Source of the DNA: Petrachloros mirabilis ULC683
GTDB lineage: Bacteria; Cyanobacteriota; Cyanobacteriia; Thermosynechococcales; Thermosynechococcaceae
Length of the DNA stretch: 64,000 nucleotides
Direction of reading: 5' to 3'
NCBI RefSeq assembly: GCF_009939295.1
Contig: NZ_WVIC01000006.1
Coordinates: forward strand, 1 to 64,000
Every line of letters begins with the position of its first letter. The first letter of the stretch is position 1. The notes under the pieces were generated by a model. It ran no database searches and had not been told where the DNA came from. It saw only the letters and a program-made list of their open reading frames with translations. Shown piece by piece: positions 38,053-47,602 of this stretch. A program made the position numbers and the translations under genes.

Positions 38053-40692
38053 ATGACCTTCTCCCCTGAGCCGACCCAAGAGCGGATTATTCCGACGGAT
38101 TTACGGGATGAGATGTCCCGATCCTACCTGGAATACGCCATGAGCGTGATTGTGGGTCGGGCCCTCCCCGATGCTCGGGATGGACTCAAGCCTGTTCACC
38201 GGCGCATTCTCTACGCTATGCACGAGCTAGGGCTGACCCCCGAGCGCCCGTTTCGGAAGTGCGCTCGGGTCGTGGGGGAAGTACTCGGCAAATACCATCC
38301 CCATGGAGATACTGCGGTCTATGATGCCCTGGTGCGGATGGCGCAAGACTTTTCCATGCGCATGCCCCTCATTAATGGCCATGGCAACTTTGGCTCCATC
38401 GACAACGATCCCCCGGCGGCCATGCGGTACACCGAATCTCGTCTCCATGCCCTCAGTTGTGATGCCTTGCTTCAAGACATTGAGCAAGAAACCGTTGACT
38501 TTGGCGACAACTTCGATGGCTCCCAACAAGAGCCCCTGGTTTTGCCAGCGCGGGTTCCTCAACTGCTGCTCAATGGCTCCTCGGGTATTGCTGTGGGCAT
38601 GGCCACCAATATTCCCCCCCACAATTTAGGAGAGTTGATCGACGGATTGGTTGCTCTAATTCAAAACCCCGAGATTACCGATCTCGAGCTGATGCGGCAT
38701 ATTCCAGGGCCAGACTTTCCCACTGGTGGGCAGATTTTGGGTACTGCCAGTATTCGTGAGGCTTACACAACAGGACGGGGTTCCATCACCATGCGCGGGG
38801 TGGCCGCCTTTGAAACCGTCGAGCAACGGGGGCGTCCCGACCGTGAAGCCATTATTGTGACACAGTTGCCTTACCAGACCAATAAAGCGGCACTGATTGA
38901 AAAAATTGCCGAAATGGTCAATGAAAAGCGACTGGAAGGCATTTCTGACATTCGCGATGAGAGCGATCGCGACGGCATGCGCATCGTCATCGAACTGAAG
39001 CGAGATGCCTACCCCCAGGTCGTCCTCAATAACCTCTATAAGCAAACGCCCCTCCAAAACAATTTTGGGGCCAATATGCTAGCGCTGGTGAATGGCGAAC
39101 CCCAACTGCTGACCCTAAAGCAATTTCTGAGCGTCTTTTTGGAGTTTCGGGAAGAAACCGTTACCCGCCGCACCCGCTACGCCCTGCGCAAAGCTCAAGA
39201 GCGCGATCATCTGCTCCAAGGTCTGCTGATTGCCCTGGAAAATTTAGATGCGGTGATTCGCTTGATTCGGCAAGCTGCTGATGCGGCTACGGCTCGCCAA
39301 GAACTCACTGAAGGCTATGGACTCTCCGAAGTGCAGGCCGATGCCATTTTGCAGATGCAACTGCGCCGGTTAACGGCCTTAGAAGCGGAAAAAATCCATC
39401 GAGAGCATGACGACCTCCAGGGACAGATTGCCGATTTTGAAGATATTCTGGCCCATCGTCCCCGGCGGTTAGACATCATTGAAACTGAAATTGCTGCCCT
39501 CAAGACCAAGTTCGCCACCCCTCGGCGGACCGTCATCGAGCCTGCCGAGGGCGAAATTGAGGACATGGACTTAATTGCCAATGAGCCTGCCGTCATTTTG
39601 GTCACGGAGCGAGGCTATATCAAACGCATGCCCCTCAGCACCTTTGAGGCTCAAAGTCGAGCGACTCGGGGACGAGCCGGAGCCCGCATCAAGGAAGATG
39701 ATGCCGTCGAGCATTTCTTTGCCTGCTGTGACCACGACAGCGTGCTCTTGTTTAGCGATCGCGGCGTTGTCTATTCTCTGCGGGCTTACCAGATTCCCCA
39801 GGGCTCTCGCACGGCTAGGGGTCTGCCCCTTGTGCAACTGCTGCCGATTCCCCGAGAAGAGAAGATCACCTCAGTGATTCCGGTACAGGAATTTAGCGAG
39901 GACGAGTATCTGGTCATGATGACGGCCAAGGGCTATATCAAAAAAACAGCCCTGTCTGCTTTTAGCAATATTCGAGCCAACGGCTTAATTGCCATTGCCT
40001 TAGAAGACGGTGATCAACTCCGCTGGGTGCGGCGGGCGCGCACTGAGGACAGCATTATCATTGGTTCGCAGATGGGGATGTCAATTCATTTCCGTACCGA
40101 TCATCAGCAACTCCGCCCCCTGGGACGCGCCACCCGTGGGGTAAAAGCCATGAACCTGCGAACCGGAGATGAATTGGTGAGCATGGATATTTTGCCCAGC
40201 ACTGTGGTGGCAGGGCTGGCAGAAACGACTGAGGATGAGTTAGACAGTGAAGATCTAGAGACCGAGACCGAGACCGAGACCGAGACTGAGGCCGAGGCCG
40301 AGATCTCCGAAGCTCCCGTTGGCACATCGGCCAATCCAGGGCCTTGGGTTTTGGTGATTACGTCCAAGGGCTTTGGTAAGCGGGTGCCCATTGGTCAGTT
40401 CCGGCTGCAAAATCGGGCGGGCAAAGGGCTAACGGCTACTAAATTTAAGAACCTTAAGCCTCAAGATCGCATGGTGGCTCTGCGCGTGGTCAATGCCGAT
40501 GACCAACTGTTGTTAATTACCCACCGGGGGATTGTGATTCGCCAGGGGGTGACGGCCATTTCCTCTCAGTCACGGTCGGCAACCGGGGTAAGGGTTCAGC
40601 GTCTAGATGCCGATGATGCGATTGCTGCGGTGACGTTGGTACCACCGGAAGAGGCCGATGCCATCGAAGCCGAGACGGTGGAATTAGACTAG
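38053..40692 (+). CDS. gyrA: DNA gyrase subunit A
   Basis: 879 residues from ATG 38053 (15 codons of open frame precede it). The breakage-reunion domain has the active-site tyrosine in [10 protein letters not shown] and [19 protein letters not shown] near the start. The C-terminal beta-pinwheel (about 500-870) wraps DNA. An acidic insert at about 735-752 is encoded by a hexanucleotide repeat (GAGACC-type, 40258-40305). Gyrase introduces negative supercoils. Cyanobacteria often have two gyrA-like genes; this could be the gyrase or the topo IV-like one. Confidence 0.93.
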   Translation: MTFSPEPTQERIIPTDLRDEMSRSYLEYAMSVIVGRALPDARDGLKPVHRRILYAMHELGLTPERPFRKCARVVGEVLGKYHPHGDTAVYDALVRMAQDFSMRMPLINGHGNFGSIDNDPPAAMRYTESRLHALSCDALLQDIEQETVDFGDNFDGSQQEPLVLPARVPQLLLNGSSGIAVGMATNIPPHNLGELIDGLVALIQNPEITDLELMRHIPGPDFPTGGQILGTASIREAYTTGRGSITMRGVAAFETVEQRGRPDREAIIVTQLPYQTNKAALIEKIAEMVNEKRLEGISDIRDESDRDGMRIVIELKRDAYPQVVLNNLYKQTPLQNNFGANMLALVNGEPQLLTLKQFLSVFLEFREETVTRRTRYALRKAQERDHLLQGLLIALENLDAVIRLIRQAADAATARQELTEGYGLSEVQADAILQMQLRRLTALEAEKIHREHDDLQGQIADFEDILAHRPRRLDIIETEIAALKTKFATPRRTVIEPAEGEIEDMDLIANEPAVILVTERGYIKRMPLSTFEAQSRATRGRAGARIKEDDAVEHFFACCDHDSVLLFSDRGVVYSLRAYQIPQGSRTARGLPLVQLLPIPREEKITSVIPVQEFSEDEYLVMMTAKGYIKKTALSAFSNIRANGLIAIALEDGDQLRWVRRARTEDSIIIGSQMGMSIHFRTDHQQLRPLGRATRGVKAMNLRTGDELVSMDILPSTVVAGLAETTEDELDSEDLETETETETETEAEAEISEAPVGTSANPGPWVLVITSKGFGKRVPIGQFRLQNRAGKGLTATKFKNLKPQDRMVALRVVNADDQLLLITHRGIVIRQGVTAISSQSRSATGVRVQRLDADDAIAAVTLVPPEEADAIEAETVELD
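40258..40305 (+). repeat. Hexanucleotide repeat (GAGACC type) in gyrA
   Basis: Eight hexamers: GAGACC four times, then GAGACT, GAGGCC twice and GAGATC. They encode alternating Glu-Thr and Glu-Ala in a linker inside the C-terminal domain. AGATCT lies at both edges. Unit number could change without a frame shift. Confidence 0.85.
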
Positions 40693-40723
40693 TCGGGATG
40701 GGTTTTTCGGAGCGCTCCCTCCC

Positions 40724-42280
40724 ATGTTGATCTTGCGACCCGGATCGCTTCTGAGTCAGCGGTTCTTGCAGTGGCCAGGATGGGTCGCTATCTTCAGCGG
40801 CTTAGTCATGGGCTTGCCGACGGTGCAGCCACACCTCTGGGGGCTGGCTTGGCTGGCCCTAGCGCCGCTGTGGTGGCTGATTTGTCGGTATCGGTGGCCA
40901 CAGGCATTTGGTCTCGGGGTACTGTGGGGAGTGGCTTACCATGGTTCGGTGTTGTCTTGGATTACGGGTCTGCATCCGCTGACTTGGCTGGGGGTGCCGT
41001 GGCTGGCCAGTGTGGCGATCGCAGCCACTTGTTGGGGGTTAATTACCCTGTGGGGCGCTCTGATGGTGGGCATTTGGGCCTTGGGGCTGGTCAAGCTAAC
41101 CCAGGCTTGCTCCCCTGGAGTTCGCATTGGGCTAGGGGTGACCCTCTGGTGTCTGTTGGAATGGCTTTGGAGCCAGTCACCCCTGTGGTGGACAGCTCTG
41201 AACCTCACCCAAAGTCCGAGCAATCTCGTGGTGCTGCACTTGGGGCAGATCTCTGGCCCGGTGACGGTGGCCGCCGTCATCGTTGCGGTCAACGGCTTGG
41301 GGGCTGAGGCTTTCAGAAAATGGCACGCTGATCAACGCTGGCGACGCCCCTATCTCTATGGGGCACTTGGCTTGTTCCTAGGAGCCCATCTGCTCGGCTG
41401 GAGTCTTTACCGTCAGCCCTTGGCGGCACCTGCCTCGGCCCAACTGCGCATTGGCATTGTGCAGGGTAATATTCCCACCCGAGTCAAGCTGACCCCCCTG
41501 GGCTTGCAGCAGGCCACTCAGGTTTATACCCAGGGCTATGAACAGCTAGTAGCTGCCGGGGTCGATGCGGTTTTGATGCCGGAAGGTGCGTTCCCCATTC
41601 GATGGCCACACCAGCCTCCCCAGGCGTTGCTCACGGCTCTGAGAACCCAGGGTGTGCCCCTGTGGGTGGGCACGTTTTTGCCCCAGGGGGATCGCATTAC
41701 CCAGAGCCTTGCTGCCTTAGACTCCAATGGCCAAGTTCTCAGCCGCTACGATAAGGTCAAACTGGTGCCCCTGGGAGAATATATTCCCTGGGAGGGCGTC
41801 TTCGGCGGGCTTGTCAACCGGCTGTCTCCCATTGAAGCCTCGATGGTGCCGGGGAGGCTGGATCAGCAGTTTCAGACCCCTTGGGGGAGTGCGATCGCAG
41901 CCATCTGTTATGACTCTGCCTTTGCCAATATTTTTCGTCACCAAGCTCAGACAGGAGGGTCTTTCATCCTCACAGCCGCCAACAACGACCCCTACAGTGC
42001 CCGCATGATGGCTCAGACCCATGCCCAGAATGTGATGCGTGCCATTGAAACCGACCGCTGGGCGGTGCAGGCTACCAATACAGGCTACTCCAGCCTCATT
42101 GATCCCCATGGCCAGACCCGGTGGCAATCGGGTCTGAACACCCCCGAGGTCTATGTGGGTGAGTTAGCTCGTCGCACAACTCAAACCCTCTATGTACAGT
42201 GGGGATCCTGGTTGCTACTCCCCTGGATGGGGATGAGTGCCCTGGGATTATTTCGCTCAAGGCTAGGAAGATGCGGGTGA
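40724..42280 (+). CDS. lnt: Apolipoprotein N-acyltransferase
   Basis: 518 residues. Six or more membrane helices at the N-terminus (about 15-210) are followed by a nitrilase-like domain (about 240-490) and a final membrane helix. The catalytic Glu-Lys-Cys triad is visible: E in LMPEGAFPIRW, K in RYDKVKLVPLGEY, C in AAICYDSAF. It adds the third acyl chain to lipoproteins in the periplasmic face of the inner membrane. It starts 32 bp after gyrA and may share its transcript. Confidence 0.94.
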   Translation: MLILRPGSLLSQRFLQWPGWVAIFSGLVMGLPTVQPHLWGLAWLALAPLWWLICRYRWPQAFGLGVLWGVAYHGSVLSWITGLHPLTWLGVPWLASVAIAATCWGLITLWGALMVGIWALGLVKLTQACSPGVRIGLGVTLWCLLEWLWSQSPLWWTALNLTQSPSNLVVLHLGQISGPVTVAAVIVAVNGLGAEAFRKWHADQRWRRPYLYGALGLFLGAHLLGWSLYRQPLAAPASAQLRIGIVQGNIPTRVKLTPLGLQQATQVYTQGYEQLVAAGVDAVLMPEGAFPIRWPHQPPQALLTALRTQGVPLWVGTFLPQGDRITQSLAALDSNGQVLSRYDKVKLVPLGEYIPWEGVFGGLVNRLSPIEASMVPGRLDQQFQTPWGSAIAAICYDSAFANIFRHQAQTGGSFILTAANNDPYSARMMAQTHAQNVMRAIETDRWAVQATNTGYSSLIDPHGQTRWQSGLNTPEVYVGELARRTTQTLYVQWGSWLLLPWMGMSALGLFRSRLGRCG

Positions 42281-42490
42281 GATTCGGTAGAATCAACATA
42301 CTTTTGTGGCTCGCCTAGGCATCCATGGACCATTCATGAATCCTTTAGCTCTAAGGTTTCGCTAACCTTGCCAAACACCGCCATTGGGTAACCTGCAAAA
42401 GCTGATTCACTGACAAATCTTTAAGACCCTCACCCCCAACCCCTCTCCCAGAGCGGGAGGGGGGAGTCGAAGCTTGTATCCATTCTTGTT

Positions 42491-42517
42491 CCCCTTCTCC
42501 CTTTGTGGGAGAAGGGG
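42491..42517. repeat. Perfect hairpin inside a dispersed GC repeat
   Basis: An 11-bp stem (CCCCTTCTCCC / GGGAGAAGGGG, loop of 5) sits in a longer repeat-like block (about 42424-42535, with CTCACCCCCAACCCCTCTCCC at the start). Such blocks occur in many cyanobacterial intergenic regions. It separates lnt from the J-domain gene in a 314-bp gap and may serve as a bidirectional terminator, though no T run follows. Confidence 0.65.
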
Positions 42518-42594
42518 CTAGGGGATGAGGGGGATGAGTTTTGTCAGTTAACTAGCCCGCAAAAGTCTCTCTCCCCATTGTTTTTGTAGTCGCA

Positions 42595-43290
42595 ATGACT
42601 GGCAATCTCGTTCGCGTTTTAACTCCTGAAGAACTTGAGCTACAGCAACGTCTGGCTGAGCTCACTGCTTTGGAAGATGCGCTGGCAAGACGCGAATTGG
42701 CGTTAGCCACCTTTGAAGCAGAACTCCATGCCTTTGAGCATCTTTATCTGCAACGGGTAGGAATTCGGCACTGTGAGCTAGATCAAATTACGGCTCAAAT
42801 TTCGGCCTACATGGCTGAACTTGAGGCCGATCATCAGTTTTGTCCCACTCAGCGCCTCCGACAGCTCTACCGCGAAGTTGCCAAAAGTATTCACCCCGAT
42901 CTGGCCACTGACGAGGCCGAGCGCATTCGACGCCAGGAGCTAATGGCCGAAGCCAATCGCGCCTATGAAGCAGGGGATGAGGCTCGACTGCAAGCGATTC
43001 TTGAAGACTGGAATCGTAGTCCAGAATCCGTGAGAGGGAATGATGCGGCGGCTGATCTCTTGCGCACTCTGCGTAAAATTATGCAAAGCCAGGAGCGCTT
43101 GGAGGCCATTGAAAAACGAATTCGCACCCTTGAGCAGAGCGATCTCTATCGACTTCAACTCAAAACCCTGAATGCGCAACGGCAGGGACAAGATCTGTTG
43201 ACCGAAATGGCTCACCAACTTGATCAACAAATTGCGGTTGCTCAACAGCGCTTACAGCGCCTCAAAACCCAAATGGAGGACTGTCTATGA
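42595..43290 (+). CDS. J-domain-like coiled-coil protein
   Basis: 231 residues. A short J-domain-like helix pair is at about 90-130 with the HPD motif in AKSIHPDLATDEAER, and ELMAEANRAYEAGD matches helix III. The rest is coiled coil (about 12-80 and 165-230). It could recruit Hsp70 (DnaK) through HPD. The next gene starts within its stop region (4-bp overlap), so it is co-translated with a TPR protein, a common adaptor combination. Confidence 0.82.
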   Translation: MTGNLVRVLTPEELELQQRLAELTALEDALARRELALATFEAELHAFEHLYLQRVGIRHCELDQITAQISAYMAELEADHQFCPTQRLRQLYREVAKSIHPDLATDEAERIRRQELMAEANRAYEAGDEARLQAILEDWNRSPESVRGNDAAADLLRTLRKIMQSQERLEAIEKRIRTLEQSDLYRLQLKTLNAQRQGQDLLTEMAHQLDQQIAVAQQRLQRLKTQMEDCL

Positions 43291-44159
43291 CTGGTGCCAA
43301 AACCCACGACTCTCCGTCGAAGATGTTTCCGACCCAGGCCCGCTGGGTCAAGGCGGAAACGTCGGAGTTGATCAAGCGTGGGCTGCGCCTTGCTGTTGAA
43401 GTTGAAGCCACTCTAGCAGCGGAGCAGCAGTTGGCAGACTGCCTTGAAGGTGAACCTCCTGCTGCTGAATTAGAGACTCCTAGTCAAGGATTACAGGTGC
43501 CAGATCCGCGCCTGAGTTGCCGACTGCGACCCGCCACGGTCTCGGGCACTTGGGGGAATGCGAGTTCCCGGACAAGCGATCATGCCTGGGCTGAAGTCTG
43601 GGTGCAGCGGGGACGCAATAAGTTTAGGCAGCAAGATTATGCTGGGGCGCTGACCAACTTCCAGCAGGCTTTAGTCAAGCAGTCTGCTTTGGCAGAAGCC
43701 TACAATGGCATGGGCAGTTGTTTTTACATGCAGGGTCAGTTTGCTGAGGCGGCCAATGCCCATCGACAGGCTCTGAAACTCAGCCCTAAGCAAAGCCAAA
43801 TTTATTGCAACCTAGGGGCTGCACTCTATCAAATGGGGGATTTGACCGGAGCCGTAGACGCCTATGAACAAGCTGTGCAACTCTGTCCGCGCTTAATTGC
43901 GGCTCACTATGGTTTGGGTGTGGCACTGTACAAACAAGGGCAATATGACCGAGCTACCCTGGCCTATCAAAATGCCTTAGACATTCAACCCACCCATGCA
44001 GATAGCTACTATGGTTTGGGCGCTGCCCTCTATAGACTGGGGCAACAAACGGCTGCGATCGCAGCCTATGCCAGAGCCGCCCAATTTAGTGCCAAGTATG
44101 TGCAGTCTTATTTAACTTGGAAAGCACAGTTGCCATTAGAAGATCTGGCTGACTTGTAA
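43287..44159 (+). CDS. TPR-repeat protein
   Basis: 290 residues. About five consecutive TPRs are counted from residue 105 to 270 (AWAEVWVQRGRNKFRQQDYA; AYNGMGSCFYMQGQFAEAA; IYCNLGAALYQMGDLTGAV; AHYGLGVALYKQGQYDRAT; SYYGLGAALYRLGQQTAAI). The N-terminal 100 residues are less ordered. It overlaps the upstream J-domain gene by 4 bp (ATGA). A chaperone-cofactor or assembly role is possible; there is no direct evidence. Confidence 0.88.
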   Translation: MTGAKTHDSPSKMFPTQARWVKAETSELIKRGLRLAVEVEATLAAEQQLADCLEGEPPAAELETPSQGLQVPDPRLSCRLRPATVSGTWGNASSRTSDHAWAEVWVQRGRNKFRQQDYAGALTNFQQALVKQSALAEAYNGMGSCFYMQGQFAEAANAHRQALKLSPKQSQIYCNLGAALYQMGDLTGAVDAYEQAVQLCPRLIAAHYGLGVALYKQGQYDRATLAYQNALDIQPTHADSYYGLGAALYRLGQQTAAIAAYARAAQFSAKYVQSYLTWKAQLPLEDLADL

Positions 44160-44288
44160 AGGACAGAGGAAAAGATAGGATCTTCTCTGGCTGCTATCTT
44201 CTTTCTGACGGACTATGGAGCAACAGAAGTTGCCTTCCACGCTACCATGGGGCGGAAATGCTCAGACTGACTCCACCTCTGATAAGCC

Positions 44289-45176
44289 ATGGTGTCCAAA
44301 CAACGACTACTGCAAGGATGGATGTGGATTCGTCCCTTTTTGCTGGCCTATGGAGCCAGTTGCCTGTTCTTGTATTTCTGGCAGGCTCGGATGATTTTTT
44401 TCCCCACAGCTAATCTGGTCACCACTCCGGCTGCCCATGAGTTGCCCTACAAAGACATCTGGCTAACAGTTCCCCCCGAGGCTGATACCCGTATCCATGG
44501 TTGGTGGATTCCGGCTCAGCCAGAGACAGAGGCAACCTTGCTGTACCTCCATGGGAATGGTGGCAACATCAGCGCCAACCTAGGACAAGCCTACCGATTT
44601 CAGCAAATGGGACTATCGGTGTTTCTGTTTGACTATCGAGGCTATGGCCTCAGCAATGGTGGATTTCCCAGTGAGGCCAAAGTCTGCGAAGATGCCCAGC
44701 GCGCCTGGGACTACCTCACCCAAGAACGGCAAATTCCGCCAGAGCACATTGTGGTCTATGGTCATTCCTTAGGCGGAGCCGTGGCGGTGGATCTCTTGGA
44801 GCACCGGTCCCAGGCTGCTGGTTTAATTGTGGAAAGCTCATTCACTTCCATTGCCGATGTTGCCCGTCGCCAAATTTGGCCTCGCATCTTTCCAGTGAAC
44901 TGGCTGCTGCACCAGCGGTTTGATTCACTCCGTAAAGTACCCCATCTGCAAGTGCCGACCTTGTATCTGCATGGAACGGCTGATCTCACGATCCCTGTCG
45001 ATATGAGTCAGTCCTTGTATGCAGCGACTCCCGAGCCTCGAAACTTGCACCTCGTTGAGGGGGGCAATCATAATAATTTGACTGAGGTGGGGGGCAGGAG
45101 TTATGAGCACACCCTTCGCAATTTTGTGCGTCAGGTGCTAGATGCTTCTGCCTCTGAAACCCTGTCTGAACGGTGA
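44289..45176 (+). CDS. Membrane-anchored alpha/beta hydrolase (BEM46/ABHD13 type)
   Basis: 295 residues. One N-terminal membrane helix (about 15-38, PFLLAYGASCLFLYFW) precedes an alpha/beta hydrolase fold (about 65-285). The oxyanion motif LYLHGNGGN, nucleophile GHSLGG, acid in LHGTADLTIP and His in GGNHNNL form the catalytic set. Family members hydrolyse esters or thioesters; the substrate here is not known. It ends 1 bp from the convergent response regulator gene. Confidence 0.88.
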   Translation: MVSKQRLLQGWMWIRPFLLAYGASCLFLYFWQARMIFFPTANLVTTPAAHELPYKDIWLTVPPEADTRIHGWWIPAQPETEATLLYLHGNGGNISANLGQAYRFQQMGLSVFLFDYRGYGLSNGGFPSEAKVCEDAQRAWDYLTQERQIPPEHIVVYGHSLGGAVAVDLLEHRSQAAGLIVESSFTSIADVARRQIWPRIFPVNWLLHQRFDSLRKVPHLQVPTLYLHGTADLTIPVDMSQSLYAATPEPRNLHLVEGGNHNNLTEVGGRSYEHTLRNFVRQVLDASASETLSER

Positions 45177-45177
45177 C

Positions 45178-45861
45178 TTACTCGGCAAGGCCATTTTCGA
45201 GGGCAAAGCGTACCAGCTCGGTGCGGCTGTTGGTGCCGGTTTTGCTGAACAAGCGGCTGACATATTTTTCAACATTGCGCACGCTGGTTTCGAGGCGACG
45301 GGCAATTTCTTTGTTCATCAAACCTTCAGCGACTAGGTTCAAGACACTTTGCTCTCGGGGAGTGAAGTCAATCTTGATAGCCGGAGTGGCTGTTGAGACC
45401 AGGGGATGGCGATGGGTCAACATCGACTTGATTTCAGCCATTTGACTAGCCAAATCGGCAATGTCGGGCGCAGAGCCGTCGCTACGGGCGGTACGTCGGT
45501 CTATCAAGTTGGTGATAATAGCAACCAGTTCATCGGGGTCAAACGGCTTAGGTAGGTAGGCGTCTACCCCAGCTTGGTAGCCTTGAATCCGATCTTTGGT
45601 CATGCCCCGAGCGGTCAAAAACACCACTGGCAGTTGACTAAAGCGCGGGTCGTCGCGCATTTGCTGCAAAAAGGCATAGCCATCGACCTGGGGCATCATG
45701 ATGTCTGAGATTACTAGGTCGGGGGTGTGGGCTTCCAGCTTTTGCCAGCCTTCTTGGGCATGGCTGGCTACCTCAACGGTAAAGCCACTGTCTTCGAGAT
45801 AAGCCTGAACAGCCTCTCTCAGACCCGGTTCATCATCCACGAGTAGTAAGTGACCCGACAT
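45178..45861 (-). CDS. LuxR-family response regulator (Ycf29/Rre1-like)
   Basis: 227 residues from MSGHLLLVDDEPG at 45861. The receiver domain (about 3-120) has DDE acid pocket, phospho-acceptor D in VISDIMMPQVDG and K in LPKPFD. A LuxR/NarL-type HTH follows (about 160-225, FTPREQSVLNLVAEGLMNKEI). The spacing and the GYQAGVDAYLPKPFDPDEL motif resemble the Ycf29/Rre1 regulators of cyanobacteria and red algal plastids, which respond to stress together with Hik34/Hik2. That sub-family call is moderate. Confidence 0.85.
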   Translation of the reverse strand: MSGHLLLVDDEPGLREAVQAYLEDSGFTVEVASHAQEGWQKLEAHTPDLVISDIMMPQVDGYAFLQQMRDDPRFSQLPVVFLTARGMTKDRIQGYQAGVDAYLPKPFDPDELVAIITNLIDRRTARSDGSAPDIADLASQMAEIKSMLTHRHPLVSTATPAIKIDFTPREQSVLNLVAEGLMNKEIARRLETSVRNVEKYVSRLFSKTGTNSRTELVRFALENGLAE

Positions 45862-46025
45862 TTGCATCTCTCCCCAATGGGTGAACTGTGAAGCTGGGCA
45901 GTTAAAGGCTGGGTGAGCCGTTTGCCTGACCTAATTCTAGCCTCAGGCTGTCGTCCAAATGCTGGAGGAGATAGACTCTGGCACAATGGTGTTGGAATTG
46001 TCCCCAATTTAGATAGCCGTCTGCC

Positions 46026-46409
46026 ATGCAGCTTCAGTTTGTGCCCGTTGACGACTTTTATTTTGCGCTGACCCTCTGCGTCCGCACGTTGGAAGAAATT
46101 GAAGATCCGGCGTTGGTTGAGCGGGTGCGATCGCACCTTTCCCAAACCTTGGGTCAACCCTCCACGATAGCCGCCGCCGCTCAAAACACCTTTAACTATG
46201 TCTTTCAAGTGCTGGACTACGACAACAGCCCTGCCCCTCAACTTGTGGCTTCCGTGGCTGACTGGCAGGACAAGCTGCGGCTCAGCAGTGACTATGGCTG
46301 GATGCTGAATGCCGATCGCAAACCGATTCGGACAGAGCGTTATCCTGAGCGAGAGCAGTTCACCCAGGGGTTCAAGGCAGCCTTGGCCGACCTAGGGCTG
46401 TCTCTGTGA
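46026..46409 (+). CDS. Conserved hypothetical protein
   Basis: 127 residues; starts MQLQFVPVDDFYFAL. No membrane segment or known motif. A predicted mix of helices and strands suggests a small globular protein. It is divergent from the response regulator (164-bp gap) and lies 86 bp upstream of the lumenal cyclophilin gene. I do not recognise the family; the codon usage matches neighbours and the reading frame is not a shadow. Confidence 0.7.
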   Translation: MQLQFVPVDDFYFALTLCVRTLEEIEDPALVERVRSHLSQTLGQPSTIAAAAQNTFNYVFQVLDYDNSPAPQLVASVADWQDKLRLSSDYGWMLNADRKPIRTERYPEREQFTQGFKAALADLGLSL

Positions 46410-46425
46410 GGCGCAGCCTGGACGG

Positions 46426-46431
46426 TATAAT
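46426..46431 (+). promoter_or_regulatory. Possible -10 box before the cyclophilin gene
   Basis: A perfect TATAAT lies 65 bp upstream of the start codon at 46496. No clear -35 box is found at 17 bp upstream, so this is a single-element prediction. Confidence 0.3.
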
Positions 46432-46495
46432 AGATGGCGGCCACGGGATGCGATCCACCCAGTGATGGCTTTTGTACTGCTTGGCACTTTAATTT

Positions 46496-47602
46496 ATGCA
46501 GCGTTTTCAAATTTGGGTTCATCGAGTGTTGTCCGTTTGCCTGGGACTTTTACTCTGGCTAGGGTTGGTTACAGGCAGCTTGCCCGCTGTGGCTGCGCCT
46601 TTAATTGCTGGGTTACCCCCTGGGAATGCTGTCACCGATCCTAGCGCTCTCTTGCGATTGTCGCTGCCCATTGACAATGACTCGATTCGCAAAGTGCAAA
46701 CTTCCATTGAAGACATTTCTACCCAAGTGCGAGGACGGCGCTGGTCAGGGGTCAAAAGTGATGTTGCCAAAGCCAGTTCTGAATTTAATCGTCACAAAGC
46801 TGAGATTTTAGCCAGCGTACCCGAGACCCATCAGGCTCAAGCCGAGCCTCTTATGACCCAAATTGAATCGGATCTAGCCGCCCTACAAGATCAAGTCAGT
46901 GAGCGCAACAGCGAAGAAGTCTTTGCCACCCGCTCCCATCTACTCACAACGGTTGGGGCGTTAGAGGCGCTGATGGTGGAAGGCTTTCCCTTTGATGTGC
47001 CTGCTGAATATAGCGCCCTGCCTCAGTTGAAAGGTCGGGCAACCGTGGAAATGGAAACCACCAAAGGCCCTCTGACAGTTGTGGCTGATGGTTATAGTGC
47101 CCCCGTCACCGCCGGAAACTTTGTCGATCTAGTGCAGCGAGGCTTCTACAACGGTTTGCCCTTTACCCGCGCTGAGGAGTCCTACGTTCTCCAAACCGGG
47201 GATCCAGAAGGGTCAGAAGTTGGGTTTATTGACCCCAAGACCAAACAGTATCGTGCTATTCCCCTAGAAATTTTGCTAGAAGGCGATACCGAACCCCTCT
47301 ATGGAACCACCCTGGAAGATGCCGGACGCTACCTAGAGCATCCGGTGCTGCCCTTTTCTGCCTACGGCACCGTGGCTCTGGCTCGTCCCGGCGATGACCC
47401 CAACGGTGGTTCTTCGCAGTTCTTCTTCCTGCTGTTTCAATCGGAGCTGACCCCTGCGGGTGCCAACCTCCTCGATGGTCGCTATGCTGTGTTTGGCTAT
47501 GCCGTCGATGGCAAGGAAACCCTTGGGCAACTGCGTCAGGGAGATAAAATTCTCTCGGCGAAGGTGACTCAAGGCTTAGAAAATTTGGTGCAGCCGTCCT
47601 GA
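46496..47602 (+). CDS. Lumenal/periplasmic cyclophilin (CYP38/TLP40-like)
   Basis: 368 residues. A signal peptide is visible (about 8-35, VLSVCLGLLLWLGLVTGS then LPAVAAP). A helical domain (about 50-160, SIRKVQTSIEDISTQVRG) precedes the cyclophilin barrel (about 185-365) with MYSAP-like GYSAPVTAGNFVDLVQRGFYNGL and GGSSQFFFLL. This helix-plus-barrel layout is that of plant CYP38/TLP40 and Synechocystis sll0408, which help photosystem II assembly in the thylakoid lumen. Residues for isomerase activity are only partly kept, as in CYP38. It overlaps thiL if thiL starts at CTG. Confidence 0.9.
   Translation: MQRFQIWVHRVLSVCLGLLLWLGLVTGSLPAVAAPLIAGLPPGNAVTDPSALLRLSLPIDNDSIRKVQTSIEDISTQVRGRRWSGVKSDVAKASSEFNRHKAEILASVPETHQAQAEPLMTQIESDLAALQDQVSERNSEEVFATRSHLLTTVGALEALMVEGFPFDVPAEYSALPQLKGRATVEMETTKGPLTVVADGYSAPVTAGNFVDLVQRGFYNGLPFTRAEESYVLQTGDPEGSEVGFIDPKTKQYRAIPLEILLEGDTEPLYGTTLEDAGRYLEHPVLPFSAYGTVALARPGDDPNGGSSQFFFLLFQSELTPAGANLLDGRYAVFGYAVDGKETLGQLRQGDKILSAKVTQGLENLVQPS

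Noticed and set aside
40058-40391. Ser/Arg-repeat protein opposite gyrA
   Set aside because: The repeat comes from the hexanucleotide tract coding Glu-Thr in gyrA on the other strand.
44762-45110. Minus-strand frames inside the alpha/beta hydrolase gene
   Set aside because: They are shadows; the plus-strand frame has the full catalytic set.
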